Source: Ruminiclostridium papyrosolvens DSM 2782
Lineage (GTDB): Bacteria > Bacillota > Clostridia > Acetivibrionales > DSM-1351
NCBI RefSeq assembly: GCF_029318685.1
Contig: NZ_CP119677.1
Span: 1,590,001 to 1,654,000 of the forward strand
Length of the DNA: 64,000 nt
Direction of reading: 5' to 3'
Shown here: one piece after another, positions 10,611 through 19,076 of the stretch
How positions within the stretch are numbered: position 1 is the first letter of the stretch
Layout: the number at the start of each line of letters is the position of its first letter
Notes under the pieces: generated by a model
Database searches by the model: none
Told to the model about the DNA's origin: nothing
What the model saw: only the letters and a program-made list of their open reading frames with translations
Program-made: the position numbers and the translations under genes

Positions 10611-13157
10611 ATGAAGTGCTTTAAAAAAGTATGCATTACTCTGGCTGCTTTGCTTATCAGTACAGGTTTTGCTGCCGGTATGGGGACCCAATCTGTAAAG
10701 GCAGCTTCAACAACTATTCCATGCAGACAGCTTGAACGGCTGGATAGAGGAATTGTAGCAATTAATCAGGGAAATGGGAAGGTATATGTGGGTTGGCGTC
10801 TTCTTGGAACAGAACCCGGTAATATTGCATTCAATCTTTACCGAAAAACCGCAGGAGGAAGTGAAGTTAGACTTAATAGTTCCCCCCTAACTTCCAGTAC
10901 AAATTATGTAGATAACGGTGTTGATACTACAAAGGATAACACCTACATAGTGAAAACAGTATTAAATGGAATTGAGAGTAGTGAAAGTGAACAATACACC
11001 TTGACTGCAAATATTCCTGTCAGACAGTATATTCCGATAAAGTTAAAAACCCTTCCCACCGGATATTATACAATGCATATAAATGTGGGCGACCTTGATG
11101 GGGACGGAAAATACGACTATATAGTAAAGCGTATGAACGATAACAGGTCTCCTGTGCAGGTAGAGGCCTATAAATCAGATGGAACATTTCTATGGCGTAT
11201 TGATTTAGGACCAAATATTGAAACATATAATACAGCTATGACTTCACCTTTGGTAGTATCGGATTTGAATAGTGACGGTAAAGCAGAGGTTCTTATAAAG
11301 ACCGGTGAAAGCACGAGATTTGGTGACGGGACCTTAATTGGAGACACAAATAATGACGGAATAACTAACTACTGTAATACGTCTTCAACCAGTTATCAGG
11401 TTCTGTCAGGTCCCGAGTTTATTTCTGTAGTTGATGGAATGACAGGTAAGGAGCTGAGCAGAGCAAATTTTATCGCAAGAGGAAAAGTTACGGACTGGGG
11501 AGACAACTACGGAAACCGTGCAAGCTTTATTTTTATGACAGTTGCGTATCTGGATGGTATTCACCCTAGTGTGGTAATGTCAAGAGGCCCCGGAAATGTT
11601 ATGAAAGTTGAAGCATGGGATTTCAAGGATGGAAAGCTTAGTCAGCGGTGGAAATGGGATGCAAGAAATCAGGCATTGCCTTCCGGCAAGAATTTTCCTG
11701 ATTTTCATGCAATCCGTGCCGTGGATGTGGACAAGGACGGAAAAGATGAAATTTCATGGGGAGGCTCAATGCTTGATGACAACGGTAAATTACTGTACGC
11801 AACGGAGCTGACACATGGAGATAGGTTTGTAATCGGGGATATTGACCCTGACAGGGATGGGCTTGAGTGTTATGCAATACAGCAGAACAACCCAAGTCTT
11901 CTTGGCGCAGCTTTATATGATGCAGGTAATGGTACAATAATTAAAAAAATGTATATGAGTGCAGTCGGCGATGTAGGAAGAGGGGATTGTGCTGATATTG
12001 ACCCCAATTACAAGGGTATGGAATGCTGGTCTACATTGGAAAATCTATATAACTGCAAGGGAGAGGTTATCGGTTCTGAAAAATCTTTTCCATTCTTGAG
12101 CATATGGTGGGATGGAGATTTGCTCAGGGAATTCTTTATTGGTGCTGACTCAAAGGGCTTTAATGGGGCAATCAACAAATGGAATTACAATACAAAAACC
12201 AGCAATCGTCTATATTCAATTTATCAGGAAGGGGTTAAGTCTACATATGCAGGAAGACCGCCTTTCTATGGAGATATTATGGGTGACTGGCGTGAGGAAG
12301 TTATTCTTGAAACTACAGACAATACAGAACTGCGTATTTACACTACAACTATTCCTACAAACTACAGGATATACACCCTGATGCATAACCCTGCATACAG
12401 GAATTCTGTGGATGTTAAGGGATATCTGTCTTCTGTTTATCCTGATTATTATCTTGGTGAAGGCATGTCAACGCCACCTGCTCCAAATATTTCAACAGGA
12501 GATGGAGAATTAATAAAATTACTAAGGGTAAATGATTCCAATAATGCGGCTGACTGGTACATTCAATCAAATTTGCAGGTTGGTGATACTGTTTATGGGG
12601 ACAGAACATATAAGTATACAAAAATTCCACAGAGTTTTGTCGGCTCTGAATGGATAAGAACTGCATGTGATTCTAAAAGCTTTTTGTCTGAGGAAGCGTA
12701 TTTTACTGCAAAATCTGATATATCAGTTTATATAGGTTTGGATTCCAGAATGACCGCTATTCCGTCATGGCTTAGCGACTGGACGAAGACAGGCGAATCC
12801 TTAAGCGATGATAACACAATTATCTTCAACCTGTACAAAAAAGACTTTACTTCCGGTTCTGTTGTGAGACTTGGGACTAATGGAGGGTCTGCGACTTTTG
12901 TGAATTATACGGTTATTGTTAATCCAAATACAGCACCTGCTTTTATTTATGGTGATGTAAATGGAGATGGTATTGTGGATGTTCTGGATTACAGTACAAT
13001 GCGAAGTTATCTTCTGCAGTTAACAAATTCGATGCCTGCTGAGTATTGGCAGAAGTCAGGAGATTTAAATTCAGACGGTGTAATAGACAGTATGGATTAT
13101 TTGTATCTGAAAATGTACTTGTTAGGTACAATTAATTCTCTTCCTGTTTCGACATAA
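10611..13157 (+). CDS. Cellulosomal rhamnogalacturonan lyase, PL11 with dockerin
   Basis: 848 residues from the ATG eight bases after GGAGG; the in-frame ATG five codons upstream lacks a site. A signal peptide covers about the first 30 residues. Residues 40-620 match family 11 polysaccharide lyases, which cleave rhamnogalacturonan I: RQLERLDRGIVAINQGNGKV, repeated Asp-rich calcium loops such as DLDGDGKYDY and DVDKDGKDEI, then the propeller. A beta domain (about 625-770, ADWYIQSNLQVGDTVYGDR) follows. A type I dockerin ends the protein, with two calcium repeats (GDVNGDGIVDVLDY and GDLNSDGVIDSMDY). The dockerin implies docking onto a scaffoldin cohesin, so this is an extracellular pectin-degrading cellulosome component. 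Confidence 0.93.
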   Translation: MKCFKKVCITLAALLISTGFAAGMGTQSVKAASTTIPCRQLERLDRGIVAINQGNGKVYVGWRLLGTEPGNIAFNLYRKTAGGSEVRLNSSPLTSSTNYVDNGVDTTKDNTYIVKTVLNGIESSESEQYTLTANIPVRQYIPIKLKTLPTGYYTMHINVGDLDGDGKYDYIVKRMNDNRSPVQVEAYKSDGTFLWRIDLGPNIETYNTAMTSPLVVSDLNSDGKAEVLIKTGESTRFGDGTLIGDTNNDGITNYCNTSSTSYQVLSGPEFISVVDGMTGKELSRANFIARGKVTDWGDNYGNRASFIFMTVAYLDGIHPSVVMSRGPGNVMKVEAWDFKDGKLSQRWKWDARNQALPSGKNFPDFHAIRAVDVDKDGKDEISWGGSMLDDNGKLLYATELTHGDRFVIGDIDPDRDGLECYAIQQNNPSLLGAALYDAGNGTIIKKMYMSAVGDVGRGDCADIDPNYKGMECWSTLENLYNCKGEVIGSEKSFPFLSIWWDGDLLREFFIGADSKGFNGAINKWNYNTKTSNRLYSIYQEGVKSTYAGRPPFYGDIMGDWREEVILETTDNTELRIYTTTIPTNYRIYTLMHNPAYRNSVDVKGYLSSVYPDYYLGEGMSTPPAPNISTGDGELIKLLRVNDSNNAADWYIQSNLQVGDTVYGDRTYKYTKIPQSFVGSEWIRTACDSKSFLSEEAYFTAKSDISVYIGLDSRMTAIPSWLSDWTKTGESLSDDNTIIFNLYKKDFTSGSVVRLGTNGGSATFVNYTVIVNPNTAPAFIYGDVNGDGIVDVLDYSTMRSYLLQLTNSMPAEYWQKSGDLNSDGVIDSMDYLYLKMYLLGTINSLPVST

Positions 13158-13312
13158 ATATATTAGCACAATTCAATGGGGGTGGGAGCCTAAAAGCTGC
13201 CTTCCCCTTTACTCTAATACCTTGTTTTTATTATTTATGAATCAAAATAACCTTGATAGAACACAATAATGTAAAAATAATTGCATTAATAAACTTCGAA
13301 GGAAGGGTTTTT

Positions 13313-14308
13313 GTGGATATAAATAAGGAATTCAAAAAAGTAGGAACTCATAGTGGCAGATTTCATGCTGATGAAGTAATGGCAACGGCTATACTTAAAC
13401 AAGTATTTGAAATTGAGCTGACCAGAACCAGAGACCCGGAGATACTTGAAAAACAGGATTTAATATATGATATCGGTAACGGAGAGTTTGACCATCATCA
13501 ATTGGAAAAAGAGTATCGGGACAACGGTACTCCATACGCTGCTTGCGGACTGATATGGAGACAGTTCGGAAGGCAAGCAATATTAACAAAGCACTCTGAA
13601 GTATCAGAAAATGAAGTCGAAATTATTTTCAGATATGTAGATGCTGTACTGATAGAGGGAATCGATGCAGTGGATAACGGTATAAGAACAACGGAGAACA
13701 TTATCCCTACTATGTGTATATCTTCAATCATTGGGGGATATAACCCTACATGGGATTCTCCAGAGTCAGTGGATGCGGCCTTTAATGATGCTGTAGGGTT
13801 TGCAGAAGATATCCTGAAAAATTTAATAGATCAAAAGGTTTCAACACTTAAAGCGAGAACTTTTGTAATAGAAGCATACAATAATCGTAAACGGCCTGAA
13901 CTGTTAATTTTAGATAACTCATATCCCTGGGAACGTACATTAAAAGAGATTGATATAAATAAAGATGTTTTGTTTGTAATTTATCCCAAAGAGGAAGGCT
14001 TTTATATACAAACAGTTCGTGAGTACGGTGAGGTACGCAGAGACAGAAAGCGTCTTCCTGAGGAATGGGCCGGTAAAAGGGAAGAGGAACTGGGCAGTAT
14101 TATAGGTATTAAAGATGCGATTTTTTGCCATTCATCAAGGTTTATAGCCAAAGCCAGTTCATTTGAAAGCATATTGAAGATGGCGGATATAGCAATCTCA
14201 AAGCCTGAACCGATAACAGAAAACAGAAAAGCAGATAAAAATGTCTTTGATATTTTACGATTAATTTTACAAAATAAATTAGTTATTAAAATAAGAAGAC
14301 ATAGATAA
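13313..14308 (+). CDS. MYG1/UPF0160 family metal-dependent hydrolase
   Basis: 331 residues from a GTG start six bases after GAAGGAAGGG. The motif GTHSGRFHADEVMATAIL near the N-terminus and later DIGNGEFDHHQ are hallmarks of the MYG1 family, a DHH-like phosphoesterase fold. Eukaryotic MYG1 is a 3'-5' RNA exonuclease; bacterial members are uncharacterised. The length is close to the family norm. The last 30 residues (KNVFDILRLILQNKLVIKIRRHR region) are basic and look like an extension. It is separated from its neighbours and probably monocistronic. Confidence 0.85.
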   Translation: MDINKEFKKVGTHSGRFHADEVMATAILKQVFEIELTRTRDPEILEKQDLIYDIGNGEFDHHQLEKEYRDNGTPYAACGLIWRQFGRQAILTKHSEVSENEVEIIFRYVDAVLIEGIDAVDNGIRTTENIIPTMCISSIIGGYNPTWDSPESVDAAFNDAVGFAEDILKNLIDQKVSTLKARTFVIEAYNNRKRPELLILDNSYPWERTLKEIDINKDVLFVIYPKEEGFYIQTVREYGEVRRDRKRLPEEWAGKREEELGSIIGIKDAIFCHSSRFIAKASSFESILKMADIAISKPEPITENRKADKNVFDILRLILQNKLVIKIRRHR

Positions 14309-14344
14309 AGAGCAGAAAGGCCGGCGTCTTTCGGCGCTGGCAAA

Positions 14345-14599
14345 TCAACCTTTGTTTACTTTTACTGCTTTAAAAATAGATTCTTCCGAGCACGCCGGAC
14401 ATTTAAGTCTAAGCTCGTAAATAATAGCGGTTTTAATATTATAGGTAGTATTTATATACTCAGAATCACAAATGCTTTTACAATTTGTACAGCGTAAAGT
14501 ATATTTTTTTGTTAATGAAGAGTTCCATCTAAATATCATTAGAATAGAAATTATGCTTCCTAAAAGAATAAGTGCGCCTGATATTATTATGAAAGTCAT
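14345..14599 (-). CDS. Membrane-anchored zinc-ribbon protein, unknown
   Basis: 84 residues from the ATG placed six bases after AAGGAG; an upstream in-frame ATG lacks this site. One transmembrane helix (IIISGALILLGSIISILMIF) is followed by a basic stretch and two Cys pairs, CTNCKSIC and CPAC, consistent with a cytoplasmic zinc ribbon. It converges with the MYG1-family gene. Function unknown. Confidence 0.6.
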   Translation of the reverse strand: MTFIIISGALILLGSIISILMIFRWNSSLTKKYTLRCTNCKSICDSEYINTTYNIKTAIIYELRLKCPACSEESIFKAVKVNKG

Positions 14600-14710
14600 A
14601 ATGAACTCCTTTTGTAAAACTTCATTTCTTAAATTATTACACATTGTTTACCAATAATTCAATAGTTTGGATAAAAATATACTCATTTAATTAAACTTAA
14701 AATATGAAAC

Positions 14711-14739
14711 TTGACTTATAAACATGCCATATGTAGTAT
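14711..14739 (+). promoter_or_regulatory. SigA-type promoter, copy 1 of a repeated promoter type
   Basis: TTGACT at 14711-14716 and TAGTAT at 14734-14739, spaced 17 bases, with ATG just before and TATT after the -10 box. The same arrangement recurs at 42535-42563 and 45591-45619. It should drive the gene starting at 14807. Confidence 0.65.
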
Positions 14740-14806
14740 TATTTATAGACTTGGGAACATCAGGTAAGTTCTTTTGTACGTATATTAATTCATATGGGGT
14801 GTTGAA

Positions 14807-15919
14807 ATGAATAAATACGAAATTGATGCTAAAGCAATTATATCAAAAGGTCATGTTGTTACAGATGTGAAAAGAGAAATGCTGTACATAACAACAACTA
14901 GAAGGTTATCTACGGATTTCGAAAAAGAAAACATGTCTCTGGATTCTTATGTTTACGTTCCCAAAACTTTTCATTTACCACTACGTATTGACATAAGTGT
15001 GAAAATTGATGCTCCGGGACTATACTTGCTTTTTGGTAATGGACATATAAATTTTGGAACACCTTTTTCAGATAACAGGCGGATTGATGATTTGGTTGTA
15101 CCTAATTGTAAACCCAGATTTTTTCACAATCATATTCCGATGAATCAATTTACGGATATATCTGTAATTTATGGTCTGTCTTCAATGCAAATATTAATAA
15201 ATGGTGAAGAAAGATTTTATTCAGAAAAAGAAAAATATATGAAATCAAAAATATTGAAAGAGTTGAATAATGCGGGTTTTACGCTAAAAATATCCTGCAG
15301 CAAACGAACAAATTTATTAGTTAAATCATTATGTATTACCGAATATGATGAAGACCTTAATATAGTTCGCTCAAATGCTGATTTGCCAAAACCATTGACA
15401 AGTAATGAGGCTGTGGAGGTAGGGCAGAAACCGAAGTTTGATAGTTGCATATCTTTACTGCCAAACGATATACGGAATGAAATAATAAAAATGGACAGCT
15501 TTTTACTTTCATTAAGGCCATTAAAATTCAAAAGGCAAATAGACAAGTATGGTAATAAAATTTCTTATTTAGCATCGGATTATGGATTCTCATATGCTTT
15601 GTACACAAGCAACGATGTTATGTATCATTCGTTAAGCTGGTATATAGTAACGAACAGTAAACCTGAGTTCTGGCACAGAAAAGCTGACATGATGGAAGAG
15701 ACCTTAAATAAACTTAATGAAACTTCACCTGAAATTGCAGAGAGAATGTTTTTAAACTTAAATGAATGTATAGCTTGCCGTCCGTGCTCAGTTAAAACAT
15801 TATACGAATTTAATAGTAAAAAAAAGGTGGCCTGTCATGGAAAAATGGAATTTAAAATGAGTGTTGGCGATTTTGAGGATGTACGAGCTTTTATTAATAC
15901 TGTAAATGATATTGTTTAA
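14807..15919 (+). CDS. Hypothetical protein, 370 residues
   Basis: Starts eight bases after GGGGTG. No signal peptide and no transmembrane helix. The first 190 residues are beta-rich (YVYVPKTFHLPLRIDISVKIDAPGL region, concanavalin-like in rhythm). The second half is helical and ends with a Cys cluster (NECIACRPCSVKTLYEF, then KKVACHGKMEFKM) that could bind metal. The combination suggests a cytoplasmic two-domain protein. I do not recognise the family. A clear promoter lies about 70 bases upstream, and no terminator separates it from the kinase that follows at 80 bases. Confidence 0.7.
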   Translation: MNKYEIDAKAIISKGHVVTDVKREMLYITTTRRLSTDFEKENMSLDSYVYVPKTFHLPLRIDISVKIDAPGLYLLFGNGHINFGTPFSDNRRIDDLVVPNCKPRFFHNHIPMNQFTDISVIYGLSSMQILINGEERFYSEKEKYMKSKILKELNNAGFTLKISCSKRTNLLVKSLCITEYDEDLNIVRSNADLPKPLTSNEAVEVGQKPKFDSCISLLPNDIRNEIIKMDSFLLSLRPLKFKRQIDKYGNKISYLASDYGFSYALYTSNDVMYHSLSWYIVTNSKPEFWHRKADMMEETLNKLNETSPEIAERMFLNLNECIACRPCSVKTLYEFNSKKKVACHGKMEFKMSVGDFEDVRAFINTVNDIV

Positions 15920-15998
15920 AAAATGTAGTTTTATGTAGATACATGGTTCCGAAGGGTTATTAATGCTGATATAGTTATAGTTTGTGAGGTGGATTTAT

Positions 15999-16517
15999 AT
16001 GGGGACTGTATATATTTTTAGAGGTAAGGCTGCAACAGGCAAAACAACATTATCAAATATGTTATCACAAAAATTATTAATTCCTGTTTTTCGTAAAGAT
16101 GATATTGTAGATGCTTTGAAAAGCAGTAAAAATATACATAGTGAAAGCATTAACAACGAAGTATGCTATAACATTTTATATCGAATAATTCAGACTAATC
16201 TGGATTTAAATGCTAATTTTATTTTAGATATTGCTCTTGGCGATAGGAAAAATGCAAAGGCTTTTTTTGAAAGACTGGATTTTAAGGATAATAATGTTTT
16301 GAAATTTTTTATTGACTGTAGCGATGAAAATGAATGGAAGGCAAGACATTTGAAAAGACTTGAAAACCCTTTGCCTCATCAATCCTTTAAATCTATTGAA
16401 CATGTAGTTGAGTATTATCAAAACGCAGATGTGCATCCATTTGCGGATGAATATATAATTGATAGTTCCGATACATTGGAAAAAAGTTTCGATATCATTT
16501 GTGAAATTATCAGATGA
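15999..16517 (+). CDS. P-loop nucleotide kinase-like protein
   Basis: 172 residues from the ATG after GAGGTGG. FRGKAATGKTTLSNML (residues 6-21) is a Walker A loop placed as in small-molecule kinases. FRKDDIVDAL gives the acidic substrate-binding residues, NFILDIALGD resembles a Walker B strand, and KARHLKRLENP supplies basic lid residues. The length fits adenylylsulfate kinase, shikimate kinase or chloramphenicol-phosphotransferase-type AAA_33 kinases. The substrate is unknown. It may be co-transcribed with the preceding hypothetical gene. Confidence 0.72.
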   Translation: MGTVYIFRGKAATGKTTLSNMLSQKLLIPVFRKDDIVDALKSSKNIHSESINNEVCYNILYRIIQTNLDLNANFILDIALGDRKNAKAFFERLDFKDNNVLKFFIDCSDENEWKARHLKRLENPLPHQSFKSIEHVVEYYQNADVHPFADEYIIDSSDTLEKSFDIICEIIR

Positions 16518-16561
16518 TTATAGAAAAAGGTTTATAATATTGAGGTAAAAAAGTATAACAA

Positions 16562-16595
16562 AAAGCTAACTTCCTGATAGTTGGAAGTTAGCTTT
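16562..16595. terminator. Bidirectional terminator
   Basis: AAAGCTAACTTCC pairs with GGAAGTTAGCTTT with an eight-base loop. It lies between convergent genes: the kinase on plus and the MFS transporter, last gene of the minus-strand set, on minus. Confidence 0.82.
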
Positions 16596-16623
16596 ACTAC
16601 GGATTTTATCAGTGAAATAACTA

Positions 16624-17811
16624 TCAATCTTGCTTATATAAATCCTTTTGATTGGTTGTAAAGAACATTGAGAACAAGGCAGCCATAAGGCCAACAAATC
16701 CTGTCACCCAAAATCCTCCGGTCAATCCGGCAAAGTCACTAAGAAAGCCTATTACTAACGGACCTACAAACATTCCTAATCCGTAAACTGCTTGAAAGAA
16801 GCCCATTGCTGTTGCTCTTTTATCAGTCTCTATATTTCGGATACTGATACCCATAAGTAATGGGAAAACTCCGCCCCACGCAAACCCGCCAAAAACCTGA
16901 GTGATATATAAGACGCTGATATTCTTAATATAGGGTATCACCGTACAAAAAATTGATGTTAAAATAAATCCCCATATAATCGTCTTTCTTTCGCCAAATC
17001 TCTTTGCAAAAAATGAACTGCTTAGTATCGAAGATACAATTCCCGGCATGGTTGAAAGGGTGGTGAGGATAGATATCTGAAAATTATTTGCCCCTATCTG
17101 TTTTGCCAGTATAGGTGTGAACCCGTATACTGTAGCAAATATAATAAACTGAGACAAAACACCTAAAAACGATATTTTCAATAAATTTTTATCTTTAGTA
17201 ATTGATATAAGATCCGATATTTTTACTGACGTAGATTTTAGATTATTTGGTTCGTATATATATATACTAAAAATTAGTCCCAATATTGCACCGAATACAG
17301 CTAATAAAAATGATATTTTAAGTCCCAAATAATTGGAAAATATACCACCTAAAATAATTGCGAGCATAATTCCCGTTGAGTTGAATGCGTTTATTACACC
17401 TATTGCACGAGGTGTGTCCTTGACGTCAAAATAACTAGTATACTGTATAATAAATACAACCCATCCTGCAGCTGATACTCCGGATAATCCCCTGGAAATT
17501 AATACCATACTGGGACTATCAAAGAACCATAGTCCAAGCCCGGAAAAAAGTGCTATCAGAAGGGCTCCTATAATAAAAACTTTTCGCTTATTAAGACGGT
17601 CCGATATTATACCTATAGGAATTCTGAACAACATCTGTGTAAAGCCATAGGAACCGATAATCAACCCAACCATTTTATAGGATGCACCAATGGATCTTAC
17701 ATAGATAGGTAGTGTAGGCACGTATGTATATAATGAAAACCAATACAAAACAGTTGTTAAATAAAAAAGTGGAATTTTCTTCTTCAATTCAGTAGTGCTA
17801 AGTGCATTCAT
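16624..17811 (-). CDS. MFS transporter of the cyclase operon
   Basis: 395 residues with twelve hydrophobic segments and AGGAGG before the ATG. GIISDRLNKRKV at about residues 62-73 is the MFS loop 2-3 signature, and a second copy-like motif, KRFGERKTIIWG, follows the central loop. The pattern is that of drug:H+ antiporter or sugar exporter types. It is the last gene of the minus-strand set, 39 bases after the cyclase, so export of the pathway product, or uptake of its precursor, is the reasonable inference. The substrate cannot be read from sequence. Confidence 0.85.
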   Translation of the reverse strand: MNALSTTELKKKIPLFYLTTVLYWFSLYTYVPTLPIYVRSIGASYKMVGLIIGSYGFTQMLFRIPIGIISDRLNKRKVFIIGALLIALFSGLGLWFFDSPSMVLISRGLSGVSAAGWVVFIIQYTSYFDVKDTPRAIGVINAFNSTGIMLAIILGGIFSNYLGLKISFLLAVFGAILGLIFSIYIYEPNNLKSTSVKISDLISITKDKNLLKISFLGVLSQFIIFATVYGFTPILAKQIGANNFQISILTTLSTMPGIVSSILSSSFFAKRFGERKTIIWGFILTSIFCTVIPYIKNISVLYITQVFGGFAWGGVFPLLMGISIRNIETDKRATAMGFFQAVYGLGMFVGPLVIGFLSDFAGLTGGFWVTGFVGLMAALFSMFFTTNQKDLYKQD

Positions 17812-17850
17812 TTACTACCTCCTAGTACAATAAACCCGCAACATAATTAC

Positions 17851-18984
17851 TTATACTTTAAAGAGTCTCTCCATAATGGTACACGTTTGTAGAATTTCGT
17901 CATATGTTATGTCATTAACAAATACACAATTCCCGATTGAATCGGGTAATGGAACTCTTTGTAGTCCGTCTCTGTGATGTGTCCTTTCAATAAGACATTC
18001 CCACAAAAGGTTTGGAATAAGGGATTTATGGCAATGGGGCAACTGCAACTTTTTAATTAAAATCAGTATACGATTTTGCTCCTCTAAGGATAGAAGTGAA
18101 TGCACGTTTGCTAATACTGTTGAAAATGCAACATCAATTGCTACTGCTTCGCCATGAAGCATATTATCAACATTGTGCATTTCAAGGGCAAGACTGAAAG
18201 TATGTCCAAAGTCAACGGAACGTTCAAGGTTGTCCTCGTACAAATTAGGCTCCAATTCTTCCAGCATACCTGAAATTGATGCATCGAGTATACTGTCACC
18301 GGCAGAATTCTGAAATTTTGCTTCAATGCATTCCGGGCCATTATGTTCAAGGTATTCAAAGAGGTTGATATCCTTAATAACTGCCAACTTGATTATTTCA
18401 CCAACACCATTTAATATATGGCGGTGTGGGAGGCTTTTAAGAAAGCCTTTATCCAGTATCACCGCTTTTGGAGGTTCAAAGCTTCCCATACGGTTTTTGT
18501 TTCCGTTAAAATTAACACCTACTTTAATACCAACCGATGCATCAACATATCCCATTAGAGTCGTTGGAACTTTGATGTGTGGAATACCCCTTCTGTACGA
18601 GCTTGCTATAAAGCCTATAACATCTGTTACAACCCCTCCACCGATAGCAATTATTGGTTCGCCTCGGCGGTCTATGGGGAATTTATCCAGTTCTTTAAAA
18701 ACTTGAATATAGTTTTCAAGTGACTTATTCTTTTCGCCGCTATCGAAAGGCACAATTTTGCTATGTATTTCATTTTTCTCAAAATAAGTCTCCAGCTCAT
18801 CCCTATACATATTGTATATAAACCGGTCTACCACAACAAAACGTCGGCTTCCATTTTTTCTTCCTCCTGCCAACAGCATTTCATTATACGGATTCAGAAC
18901 TTCTTCTGTTAAAATGATATCATAGTTAATTTCCCTTTGACTATTTACAGTCCATTTTCTCAAACCTAAATCGACATTTGCCAT
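17851..18984 (-). CDS. Sedoheptulose 7-phosphate cyclase-like enzyme
   Basis: 377 residues of the 3-dehydroquinate synthase superfamily. Visible elements are the NAD loop GGGVVTD (115-121), the PTTLMGYVDASVGIKVGVN segment, and zinc ligands Glu196, His261 and His277 in GVGEIIK, DFGHTF and LHGEA. True DHQ synthases have SSVGGKTG where this protein has ASVGIKVG. The tail RTHHRDGLQRVPLP is typical of the sedoheptulose-7-phosphate cyclases (2-epi-5-epi-valiolone and desmethyl-4-deoxygadusol synthases). It probably cyclises a C7 sugar phosphate into a cyclitol; which product is not decidable here. The start follows AAAGGAG. Next to it lie the fusion enzyme and the MFS transporter. Confidence 0.85.
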   Translation of the reverse strand: MANVDLGLRKWTVNSQREINYDIILTEEVLNPYNEMLLAGGRKNGSRRFVVVDRFIYNMYRDELETYFEKNEIHSKIVPFDSGEKNKSLENYIQVFKELDKFPIDRRGEPIIAIGGGVVTDVIGFIASSYRRGIPHIKVPTTLMGYVDASVGIKVGVNFNGNKNRMGSFEPPKAVILDKGFLKSLPHRHILNGVGEIIKLAVIKDINLFEYLEHNGPECIEAKFQNSAGDSILDASISGMLEELEPNLYEDNLERSVDFGHTFSLALEMHNVDNMLHGEAVAIDVAFSTVLANVHSLLSLEEQNRILILIKKLQLPHCHKSLIPNLLWECLIERTHHRDGLQRVPLPDSIGNCVFVNDITYDEILQTCTIMERLFKV

Positions 18985-19076
18985 ATAAATTCATCTCCTT
19001 TGCTGTATAAATAACTTAAGTTAACTTTTGTTTAGTATCACTCTTAAAAAATTCTGGAATAAATTATTAAGTATAG

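Noticed and set aside
17851-18984. Ordinary 3-dehydroquinate synthase (aroB)
   Set aside because: The SSVGGKTG motif of AroB is replaced by ASVGIKVG, the tail is of the sugar-phosphate cyclase type, and no aro genes are nearby.
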